This document shows, one piece after another, positions 13,867 to 22,086 of a DNA stretch of 64,000 nucleotides. Origin of the DNA: Leptoclinus maculatus (lineage: Eukaryota > Chordata > Actinopteri > Perciformes > Stichaeidae). Each line of letters begins with the position of its first letter. Position 1 is the first letter of the stretch. The position numbers and the translations under genes were made by a program. The DNA is taken from the NCBI GenBank assembly GCA_032191485.1, contig JAVDOI010000003.1, positions 26,824,836 to 26,888,835 on the forward strand. The letters are read 5' to 3'. The notes beneath the pieces are model-generated. The model was not told the origin of the DNA and did no database searches. It saw only the letters and a list, made by a program, of their open reading frames with translations.

Positions 13867-14550
13867 ATGGAAGAGATGAACATTGAGATCGACACACACA
13901 AAATGGACTTTGAGTTTCATACTCTTGACTCAATTGAGAGTATGGAAAAACTAAGGAAAATGTCTGTTCAGACATTCGTGATGGCGCTGGTTTTTCGGAT
14001 ATTTAAGAAAGCAAGAGAGAACTTGACCCCTTCAAACTGTGAGGCCATCATTAAGCATCTGTTTGAAAGAACGTGGATCAATGTCCAGGGTGTTGATTTT
14101 GATCCCACCTCACAACCGTTTAAAAAACTTGACGAGGTCATTTTCCAGGACCTTTGTAAGAAGTTTGGTGATGTAAAAATGGTGCAGTCTGGCATGAAAT
14201 TAGAGAGACCAGAACTTGGGAACTACATTGCCTCCTCTGTCAAAGATCACCTGATGCCACCACCCAAAAAGCGCAGCAAAATCTGCAAGTTTTTCTCGTC
14301 TGTGGGCAAAGCCATCTCCAACATCTGCTGGTGTAGAAATAAGGCTGGTGTGTTGGACACATATATGGAACTTGAGGAAACAAGTTCAACACAGGAAACA
14401 AGTGCAACACAGGAAGAACTACCCAAAAAGCGCAGCAAAATCAGCAACTTTTTCTCGTCTGTGGGCTCGTCTGTGACATTCCTCGACATTCTCGTCTTTG
14501 GTTTAGGTATCTTTATCATTATCAGTCTCATTATTCTTCTCATCATTTAA
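13867..14550 (+). CDS. Uncharacterised 227-aa tail-anchored protein (copy 1)
   Basis: A complete single-exon frame with a good start context (ATCATGG). I do not recognise a named family, although similar-looking uncharacterised fish proteins are familiar to me. Residues about 25-130 look helical and soluble. A basic motif, PKKRSKI followed by FFSSVG, occurs twice (about 133-147 and 186-200), separated by a Thr/Ser/Glu-rich linker with a repeated TQET/TQEE. Residues 204-227 are a hydrophobic segment ending exactly at the stop, so the protein is probably tail-anchored in an intracellular membrane and facing the cytosol. Palindromic CRE-like repeats lie just upstream and a 74-bp hairpin array just downstream, all between two hAT-like ends. 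The encoded protein is identical in copy 2. Function unknown. Confidence 0.7.
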   Translation: MEEMNIEIDTHKMDFEFHTLDSIESMEKLRKMSVQTFVMALVFRIFKKARENLTPSNCEAIIKHLFERTWINVQGVDFDPTSQPFKKLDEVIFQDLCKKFGDVKMVQSGMKLERPELGNYIASSVKDHLMPPPKKRSKICKFFSSVGKAISNICWCRNKAGVLDTYMELEETSSTQETSATQEELPKKRSKISNFFSSVGSSVTFLDILVFGLGIFIIISLIILLII

Positions 14551-14765
14551 TCTACATTAACGACGGTTGGCATCCATCTTATTGGTGCATTACCGCCACC
14601 TTCTGCTCCGGAGTGTGGATCAGACAATAAGCTTACACTCTTTACCCCAAAACAAAACAACAACAACATCACCTGTGCCTAATCACCTGCCCCTGGTTTT
14701 TCCCTCTGCAAACCCCACTCATCCACTCACCTGCCGGCAATCCGCTCATCACCCCTCACCTACTT

Positions 14766-15164
14766 GATATTGCACACTTGGTGTGTGCAATATCTGATAA
14801 CTGATTCTATATGTTGTAAAAAAGTTATTCATTGAATCAGATATTGCACACTTGGTGTGTGCAATATCTGATAACTGATTCTATATGTTGTAAAACAGTT
14901 ATTCATTGAATCAGATATTGCACACTTGGTGTGTGCAATATCTGATAACTGATTCTATATGTTGTAAAACAGTTATTCATTGAATCAGATATTGCACACT
15001 TGGTGTGTGCAATATCTGATAACTGATTCTATATGTTGTAAAACAGTTATTCATTGAATCAGATATTGCACACTTGGTGTGTGCAATATCTGATAACTGA
15101 TTCTATATGTTGTAAAACAGTTATTCATTGAATCAGATATTGCACACTTGGTGTGTGCAATATC
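14766..15164. repeat. Six-unit 74-bp hairpin minisatellite
   Basis: Units start at 14766, 14840, 14914, 14988, 15062 and 15136 (the last is partial). Each opens with a perfect 29-nt stem-loop: arms GATATTGCACAC/GTGTGCAATATC with a 5-nt loop. A second, weaker dyad (ATAACTG/CAGTTAT) fills the rest of the unit. Units 1 to 5 are almost identical. The array stops exactly at the end of a stem-loop, where the hAT-like end at 15165 begins. Confidence 0.92.
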
Positions 15165-15316
15165 CAGTGGCGGCTGGTGGAAAATTTTCTTGGTAGGGCT
15201 GTGCCACATCCAATCAATTTCAGCAAACATCCCAGAATGATTTAATGCAAACAAATTAAGGTATCAAACACGCATTACTACTTTGCAGTTAAATATTTAA
15301 CATTTATTCCAACACG
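15165..15316. mobile_element. hAT-like transposon end, fragment B
   Basis: Second copy of the CAGTGGCGGCTGGTGG terminus, in the same orientation as the fragment at 12441 and about 150 bp long. With fragment A it forms direct, not inverted, repeats around the 227-aa gene and its hairpin array. Confidence 0.5.
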
Positions 15317-15328
15317 AAAAAAAATTTT

Positions 15329-15384
15329 CGAGGGCCCGTTCATCGCTGCTCGCAGCTTTGCGAGCAGCGATGAACGGGCCCTCG
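15329..15384. repeat. Perfect 26-bp inverted repeat, 4-nt loop
   Basis: Arms at 15329-15354 and 15359-15384 are exact reverse complements, GC-rich, separated only by GCTT. The stem would be very stable as RNA or cruciform. It opens a CpG-dense block of about 350 bp (to about 15690) unlike the surrounding AT-rich DNA. I see no gene in that block. Copy 2 carries the same palindrome. Confidence 0.9.
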
Positions 15385-15996
15385 CATCCTCCGCGCGTCG
15401 GGGTCGCCGGCGGGACTCCCTCCTGCGTGTCCGAGAACGCGCGAGACCGTCGGCCGGCGCGTCTGCGAGCGAGACGTCTTTGATCCCGCGTGGACCGCCT
15501 GATGCTGGAAACGATGCTTTGCAAACAGTCCGGTGCTTCCCGTATCTGCTGCCTGGCGCTACGGAACACGTGCATTACGTAGCTCTGTGTCAAACGTACA
15601 CCACGTTGTGTAAAAGTCGCGTTAATCGGATGGCGTTTGTCACAAAATGCAGATTTCCTTTCGCCGGCAGGTGGCGCTGTGAGTACTAGTGAAAATTAGC
15701 TTATACACATCCTCGGGCCGTGAGTGTCATCAAGTGCTTTGTCTATAATATAAAGACTCTCGAGGAATAACAAGCTGGTTAACAGATATGACCATGGTAA
15801 AGAAAAAAACACTATTATAGCACTTAAAAAATACCAATTTACCACTTTGATTACAATACACACAGTTCAGCCTCCGAGTAGTTAGCTGAGAATTAGAAGG
15901 AAGCACTTCAAGTTTTAACTCACTTATTTTACCCGATGAAAGAAATCCATCAACGAGTGGTTCTCATATTTTTCCTGTAAACTATATATTTTTTTT

Positions 15997-16034
15997 CACA
16001 CACACACACACACACACACGCACGCACACACGCA

Positions 16035-16068
<34 letters not shown>
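15997..16068. repeat. (CA)n plus (GGCT)n tract
   Basis: CA tract followed by about nine GGCT units. Present in both copies. It lies about 40 bp left of the 579-bp indel. Confidence 0.9.
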
Positions 16069-16107
16069 ACTGTCTGTGCGACTGAGTGAGTGACATGGCG
16101 GCGTATT

Positions 16108-16686
16108 AATATGCAAACACCATTATCTTGAGCAGGCGAGGGTGAAGAAGAAGAAGAAGAGAGAGGCAGCAGAATCTGCTCTTCCCAATTAAAGCCTTCT
16201 GGCCCCCGGTGGCCCTGTGGGGACCCGGTGCATTTACCCATCAGCATTGTCATGAGCCTGCATTGATTGTGTGTGTGTGTGTGTATGAAATGTGTGTGTG
16301 TGCACGGCTGCCGTCTGTAGGTTCTCTGAGACATCTGGACCTTAAAACCGGGTGACGTTCTCACACTAACACTGATGAATGGATCACTGGAGGATCAAAC
16401 AACTACATGTAATGGTTTCACTCTGATGTATGAAGTTACATTCCTCTGGTGACCCACAGAGAGTCACATTTTAACAAACACACTCGCAGGTTCTGTAGAT
16501 CCAGCCACAGTCTCATTATCATACGAGTTTCAGAGGCGTTGGATCATTTTGGAGGCTGCGTGATGTTGCCTCTTAGTGAGCGGTGTTTGTAATATTATGT
16601 CCAACCCATTTATATCAATGAGAGCGGGCTAAATAACAGAAATACATCTCTGTATAATGCGGGGGGGGGGGGGGGGGGGGGGGCTT
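16108..16686. other. 579-bp segment present only in copy 1
   Basis: Copy 2 joins the base matching 16107 directly to the base matching 16687 (at 37704/37705), with a TT microhomology at the breakpoint. The segment contains a GAA tract, a GT tract, sequence with a conserved-noncoding look at about 16110-16270, and G23 at 16661-16683. Simple deletion in copy 2 is the easiest reading. An allelic indel is equally possible. Confidence 0.85.
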
Positions 16687-16699
16687 CATGTTTCATCAC
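16661..16699. repeat. G23 followed by CTTCATGTTTCAT
   Basis: A run of 23 G (16661-16683) is followed by CTTCATGTTTCAT. The identical 36-nt string occurs only once more, at 28839-28874, directly beside the retroviral primer-binding site. If the shared string is the U5 end of the retroviral LTR, this is the outer end of the 3' LTR. Otherwise it records a template switch at the duplication junction. Confidence 0.7.
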
Positions 16700-17084
16700 G
16701 TTACGTTTTTTCCTCCAAATTCGCGATAATGACGAACGTTAACAGTCGACAGAGTTCCGCATGCAGTGGACGTTAACTTAACCAGCAAGTCTGAACAATA
16801 ACGGAACTTAAACTGTAACGGCTACAACATACATTCCATTCATTCAATTAAACGCACCCTGGAGAATACCTACATCTCGCGATAGCAGAACGTTAACAAC
16901 GTGATCTCGCTCCGGTGATTCCAGCGCATCTAAAGTTGTTTTGGCAACTCGGGGTCAAAAATACAATTTGAAAAATAATGTTTTGATTGTCATTCGTTTG
17001 TTCATTTCTTGGCTGCAGCGGCTGCAGTTGTTGGTGGATTAAAAACAGATAATTCAGAAGAAAAGCTGCTTAAACAGAGAAGAC

Positions 17085-18727
17085 ATGGCTGACCCGGAGG
17101 ATATTCAATTGAACCAGAGGTAATTAAATCAGTTATAACACTTGTTTTGGTCTGTTTTAAGTTTTTTTTTAAATATCGGTACAATTAATATGTATTTTGG
17201 GATTTATTGATAGGACAATGTAGTCTTGGTGCGAATATTGAGTGATAATATTGAACTAGGAACATCTCTTGATACCTGTTTTGCTCTTAGTGTTAACGGT
17301 GAAGCTCCTGGAGAGAAACCAGCTACAATTCCCATAGAAGAGGAAAGAGGAGATGACCCGGAGGATATTCAATTGAACCAGAGGTAATTAAATCTTCTTT
17401 TTGTTTTCTTTAAAGACGTTTTAAAAGTTTGACCAATTACGAGTCTAAATTAGATTCACACTCACCTCGGTCGATGCTGCTCCGGTGCCTTTCCTGGATA
17501 CATGCTAAAGCTATTTCCTTATCAAAAACGGCAAAAAGGCCAAGTTTAATGTGCGTGCACTCTTTTTATAAGGCCTTCCGCAGAACACGCCCTCATTTTC
17601 TCAGCTTCACCCCTCCTTCTCCCCTCCTCTTGCTCAGCTGGTTTTGCACAAGACTTCATTACGTAAGGCCTATTGCGCAATAGCCAGCTGGAACGAAGAG
17701 AGAGGCCCGCTTCCTGTCACTGGAGCATGTACAGCATTATGAGCTTTGTCACTTGCAGGCTGAAAAGTGCTCATTTCCACACACGCATTCCTCAAGCTCC
17801 AGCCTTGTGTTCTTTAAAATATAATATAGCAGTGGTACATGTGGGCAAAATACAGCATATAATATTATAGCAGTTTTCTTATGATACAGATTTTGAGAGT
17901 TGTTACAAACATTATTTGATTTTACACAACAGTGGTTACATGAGTGTGTGGTTTTAGATCATCTTGTTTTCAGTGACATCTCTTGATACCTTTTGTTTTT
18001 TGCTCTTTGCAACAGATGCCGGATCAACAACAGATGCCGGATCATCAGGATAACACTGTTGGTGCTTTTTGCTGTGTTCAGTGTCACCCTGATCTCTTTT
18101 CTCATAGAGAAAGTGGTAACACAAGGCATGCAGTTGCAAATGATGTCGGCAGAAAACCAACAGTTGCAGCAAACATCCGCTCACCAGTTCTCAATCCTGT
18201 CCTCCAGCAGACTGTCTTTCCTGTGGAGTTTCTGCAGCAATGAGTCCCTGCAGTGCACTCGCTGTATTCCCGGCTGGGTTGAACACGCCTCGCGCTGTTT
18301 CTTCGTGTCCAAGGAAGGACAGAAGTGGGAAACTGCACGACGGTACTGCATGGACATGGGGGGTGACCTGGCCACCGTTAGGACTGCAGAGGACCAGGCC
18401 TTTTTAACGAACCTGACCTATCAGTTTAAACGGGTGCACCCTCAGTTCGTCCATTCAGCATGGATAGGCTTACGGGACTTTGTGAAGGAGGGCCACTACG
18501 GTTGGGTGAGTGGACAGAAACTGGACAGGGATTTGATGTATTGGATGCCCGGGCAGCCAGACAACATTATCCCGCAATGGGCCACCGACCAGGCAGGGCA
18601 GGATTGTGCGGCCATAGTCCCGCCGGCAGACATCGAAGCAGAGGACTGGCTGAACTCTTGGGATGATATTATCTGTATCGGCGTGCGACATTACATCTGT
18701 GAGCAAATGGCCCTCATTCTGTCCTGA
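17085..18727 (+). CDS. Type II C-type lectin-like receptor (copy 1), 3 exons
   Basis: Exons 17085-17119, 17291-17383 and 18016-18727 join with GT-AG introns, all in phase 2, giving 279 residues. Exon 3 encodes a basic stretch, a transmembrane anchor (about residues 55-74), a short stalk and a C-type lectin domain (about 126-271). The domain shows WIGL, WVSG, a QPD triplet (about 223-225) and the ending C..ICE. QPD is the galactose-type signature. The usual WND is WDD here. N-glycosylation sequons are NES and NLT. The anchor and whole lectin domain share one exon, unlike typical multi-exon lectin genes, so a retrocopied 3' part is possible. Exon 2 ends with a copy of exon 1. The ATG at 17993 is intronic and not the likely start. 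Probably a cell-surface receptor. Confidence 0.8.
17659..17681. promoter_or_regulatory. Paired bZIP (C/EBP-type) sites in lectin intron 2
   Basis: TTACGTAA (17659-17666) and the perfect palindrome ATTGCGCAAT (17672-17681) are consensus PAR-bZIP and C/EBP sites only 5 bp apart. A TATA-like TTTTTATAAGG lies about 90 bp upstream. They sit about 335 bp before exon 3 and could be an intronic enhancer or alternative promoter. Several mammalian C-type lectin receptor genes are C/EBP-responsive, which makes this plausible but unproven. Confidence 0.35.
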
Positions 18728-18991
18728 GTGACTAAGATGTGATGCAGGTGAATGTTATTGTTTAAGATGTGTACGCTCAATTAGAGTCACTGGTATCGGA
18801 TATTAACAAAGCTGATTCTCATTTAGAATTGTTTTTGGACAAATTGAATTCCTCTTGTTTGTTTTTTTGAATCGTTTAATCCACTTGTTGCTTTGATAAT
18901 TAACCTGTATGTAAATAGTTGTAATCAAATTAATTGAATTGTTCTGCATATTTTAAAAGTTATGATTTCTGTTTACCTTAAAGTGTCATCA

Positions 18992-18997
18992 AATAAA
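18992..18997 (+). terminator. Polyadenylation signal AATAAA of lectin gene
   Basis: AATAAA lies 265 bp after the lectin stop codon, with a GT/T-rich stretch immediately downstream. It is the first canonical signal after the gene on this strand. Confidence 0.5.
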
Positions 18998-19149
18998 TTG
19001 CATTGTTTGTTCTGCATATTTGGTTCTGGTTCTTGGTTGTTGGTTCTATCAACAGTGGAAATGTCTCTTGGACTCTTGAATCCAGTCAGCAGAGGCCCAT
19101 ACATAGTACAGTACATCAGAATGTACACAACTTTACTGATGAATGTGGT

Positions 19150-19762
19150 GGAAATCAATGTATTTCCTTGAGAGAAATCTTAAACTTTCTGTGCTTTAAG
19201 TATTTATTACAAATGTAGAAAAGATTATAAAATGCTTACAAACAAATCAAAACAAAATAACGAGCGTAAACAGCTCAAATGTGTACTATCAGAATAAACA
19301 GATTAAAACAGAATAAGACAGAGTTAGATAGACTAAGACAAAGTCATAAGTTGCCTAAACAGCTGAATAGCAGAGAACGTCTCCTCATCCCAGAACAGAA
19401 TGAGAAGAGGCTCTCCCCTTCGACAGAGAGGAGCTCCTTAAATGCAGGTCCGAATGACGTGGTTTCACATCAGCAGAAACCTGCATGTCCATCAACGTTT
19501 AGCTAGCCGGACCCCTGTGGTCTACGGAATGTTTATACAAGTCAGCAACCATATCTAATGTCAGGCTCCATCGTATGAGAAGCTGCTTCCAATTTGGATG
19601 TCTTAATTAAAAGAAGAAGATAAATAAACAGCAAGCTTTTCCTGGGGCCCCTTGAGTCAAAGGTTCAACTTAGATGGACAACACATGTGCTTAAATCTAT
19701 GATACAATAGAATACATACATTAAGTCAAAATAGGAGTCACATTAACTATTTTTCCTCGACA
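19150..19762 (-). repeat. 3' LTR (U3-R body), outer end uncertain
   Basis: On the - strand the sequence directly after the polypurine tract begins TGTCGAGG, with the TG expected of an LTR. A TATA-like TATAAAC lies at 19537-19531 and a polyadenylation signal AATAAA at 19208-19203, in the correct order for U3-R. No second LTR copy exists in the window to fix the other end. The 36-nt string beside the primer-binding site recurs at 16661, not here, which would give a 3.1-kb LTR. Confidence 0.45.
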
Positions 19763-19775
19763 TCCCTTCCTTTTT
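19763..19775 (-). other. Polypurine tract
   Basis: Thirteen uninterrupted purines on the - strand (AAAAAGGAAGGGA) lie about 150 nt after the TM stop and abut the TG of the 3' LTR. That is the position and composition expected for plus-strand priming. Confidence 0.65.
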
Positions 19776-19922
19776 GTCATTTATGACAATCAAACATCAA
19801 ACAAAAAATTGATAATACACAAAAATTCTCAGAGCAGACATCAGTAATGTAAATTCACGAAGATTTCAGAACATCACATCATTGACTCTAAAAATGATGT
19901 AACTGCTTTACTAACACATAGG

Positions 19923-20657
19923 CTAAGTTGTTGGGTTTAGATTACACACAATTCTCAAGTTCATCATCACTATCGAGGCTGTCTGGATACGGGAAATCCA
20001 GTCATGTGTTGGATATCGCATAGGAGTGGAAGTGGGTTGAACAGATACATAAGCTGTAACAATCTTCCTAACACAGTTTTTAGAAATGGTTGCAATTAGG
20101 GCAATAACAATCGTAATCAAAATTATGCTTCCGATTATCCAGACCAATCCTTTAAAAAGAGAGGCTCCCCATGAGCCTAACCACGCCTGTGTTCCCCCGA
20201 AGGGATTCCAGCCATGGTCTTCATGCAATTCTTTAATGCCTCGTTCTGTATCTGCTATCACATCATGAACTGCTGAAGTTGCATCTGAAATATAAGTGCA
20301 ACATTCAGTATTAATCACTTTACATACACCTCCTTGTGAGGCCAAAACCAGGTCCAAAGCCATCCTATTTTGTAGCACCATGTGTCTGATGTCATTCACT
20401 TCAGTTTGCATGGCCGAGAACGCTATCGAAGTTTTATTCATGTGTTTCTCTAATACTGTTGAGAGTGTAACTATTTCCTCTTGACTTCTATAGGTGCCAT
20501 ACGCTGGTATTATTACACTCAAAATCCTTGAACCTAGTGAGATGGCACGGTTGAATCGTACGTGGAACGGAGCGAGTTCCAAGGTATGCTTTGTATTCCT
20601 ATTTCTAATCGAATAGATGCTGTATTTGGCGTGAGAGTACATGCAGAGTTTAACCAT
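19923..20657 (-). CDS. env: Env TM subunit, separate frame (copy 1)
   Basis: A 244-codon frame encoding the membrane-fusion half of Env. Visible features are a hydrophobic stretch near residues 38-53, a heptad-like region at about 60-105, a conserved LQNRMALDLVLAS segment of the type found in gamma-like TM proteins, CX6CC (112-120) that would pair covalently with SU, a membrane anchor (about 170-191) and a cytoplasmic tail. It overlaps the SU frame by 124 nt in a different frame. The two halves therefore cannot be made as one precursor from this DNA without a frame change. The ATG used for the coordinates is just the first in frame. The same break is in copy 2, so it predates the duplication. 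Confidence 0.85.
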   Translation of the reverse strand: MVKLCMYSHAKYSIYSIRNRNTKHTLELAPFHVRFNRAISLGSRILSVIIPAYGTYRSQEEIVTLSTVLEKHMNKTSIAFSAMQTEVNDIRHMVLQNRMALDLVLASQGGVCKVINTECCTYISDATSAVHDVIADTERGIKELHEDHGWNPFGGTQAWLGSWGASLFKGLVWIIGSIILITIVIALIATISKNCVRKIVTAYVSVQPTSTPMRYPTHDWISRIQTASIVMMNLRIVCNLNPTT

Positions 20658-21988
20658 TTATTTTCCGATGTGCAATCAGTCTCAGCCAAGGTCATTTGCA
20701 TTTGATATTTTAATCCTTGTTGGATATATCTTTTGTAATAGGTTAATCTAAACAATGCTACCTGATTGGTACCTTCGGGCCTATTTTCACGATTAAATGT
20801 CTTCACCGCAAATTGTATGACCTTTCTTTTTTCTTCTTCATAATCAAACATGTTCTGTGAGATCGACGCAGTGTGTTGTGGAGGTGTATAGCAATCTTCA
20901 TCGTTACTCACAAATCGGTGAGATAGGTCAGCCCATCCCATGACACCCCAGTCTGCTTCTGTGAATGGAACAGGAACTAGCATAGGAGCTTTGGATGAAG
21001 TGGGCATATGCTGACATATCCAACAATTAGAGACATTTCTTTGGTAAGCAAATTCAGTCATGATAGTCAGTGCGATGTTGTCCTGGTCGTGGGGCGGTAT
21101 ACGGGTTGGAAGTTTTCTTAATTCTAGGCTTACTTTGCATGCATATTGCCAATCCATGCGAGTGTAACTGGCTGGTCCTGTGTCACAATCTGTAGGTTGA
21201 CCGCACCAAAATGGATACTCCCAACTCATGTCATAGTTGGAACTTAGAGTCACCGCACAAGTGTCATTTGTCTGACACTGAGTTCTGACGTGTTGCGGGG
21301 AAAGGACTGACCAGTGACCTAAAGATGGTCTACTGAGCCGTAGTGTGTATACTTTACAACCTTCTCCACATTGTGCTTTTGGACACTTAAAGGAGATCTC
21401 CCCAGGGCTCCAAGTCGCTTTGGTGGGGGGCTGGTCTGGTCTGCCAGAGATTAAAGGCTGCGGTTTAATTACTTCGTAAGTGATTTCAGGTGGTGCTGTT
21501 TGAAGCTGTACCTTACTGACATGCTGGTAGACTCCTTGACACATCTTCCTCCAGTCCCTGGGACCGCTATAGGCCGGGCTTTCATGACACGACTGTGGTT
21601 TACTGCACCAAAATGGAAGATCTGCTGAATCAAACACTTCCTGCATCCATACTGAACAGACCCTATCTATCTTTGGCCTTGTATCACACACGATTTGGAT
21701 GAGGTGATTTTCTACAATAACCCACGCATCATTTTCTATTGTGTAGATCGAACAATTATTCTCATCACATCGTTCAGCTGGGCAGTAAAAACCTATTTCT
21801 CCTTCCTGCCATTCCCTACGCGGCCGGTGGAGAGGACTAGTACCCGTTATGTTTAAGTAAGGTGATTGCAATTCATAGATCAGGAAAGATATCATTACTA
21901 ATGTGGTCAGTGATAGTAATACACCCATGCCTTTACTCAGGCTCCCACCATGCATTCTGAAAAGATGTCTTTTGCATAGTTTTCCCAT
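20534..21988 (-). CDS. env: Env SU subunit, frame ends before TM (copy 1)
   Basis: A 484-codon frame. A hydrophobic signal segment (about 21-38) is followed by two tandem eight-cysteine modules (about 63-150 and 196-284). Next comes CWIC at 322-325, the SU motif of gamma-type envelopes that forms the labile disulfide with TM CX6CC. The frame then stops at 20534, after the TM frame has already begun. The family normally encodes SU and TM in one frame, so this is a frame break somewhere in 20534-20657. The receptor-binding part does not resemble any named binding domain I know. Identical in copy 2. Confidence 0.85.
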   Translation of the reverse strand: MGKLCKRHLFRMHGGSLSKGMGVLLSLTTLVMISFLIYELQSPYLNITGTSPLHRPRREWQEGEIGFYCPAERCDENNCSIYTIENDAWVIVENHLIQIVCDTRPKIDRVCSVWMQEVFDSADLPFWCSKPQSCHESPAYSGPRDWRKMCQGVYQHVSKVQLQTAPPEITYEVIKPQPLISGRPDQPPTKATWSPGEISFKCPKAQCGEGCKVYTLRLSRPSLGHWSVLSPQHVRTQCQTNDTCAVTLSSNYDMSWEYPFWCGQPTDCDTGPASYTRMDWQYACKVSLELRKLPTRIPPHDQDNIALTIMTEFAYQRNVSNCWICQHMPTSSKAPMLVPVPFTEADWGVMGWADLSHRFVSNDEDCYTPPQHTASISQNMFDYEEEKRKVIQFAVKTFNRENRPEGTNQVALFRLTYYKRYIQQGLKYQMQMTLAETDCTSENKWLNSACTLTPNTASIRLEIGIQSIPWNSLRSTYDSTVPSH

Positions 21989-22086
21989 CGTTGGACAGCA
22001 ACCTAGTCTCTTAAGTCACCCAGATGTCACCGTTCGAGCTTGGCTTACTGGTGGAGGGAGGTGGTCGCTTTCACCTCTTCTACCTC

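Noticed and set aside
14766..15164. CRISPR array
   Set aside because: The units are contiguous near-identical 74-mers without variable spacers, in vertebrate DNA. A hairpin minisatellite.
17993..18015. ATG at 17993 as the lectin start
   Set aside because: The stretch 17993-18015 is the polypyrimidine tract and acceptor of intron 2. Upstream exons with matching phases give a better start at 17085. Kept only as a possible alternative-promoter start.
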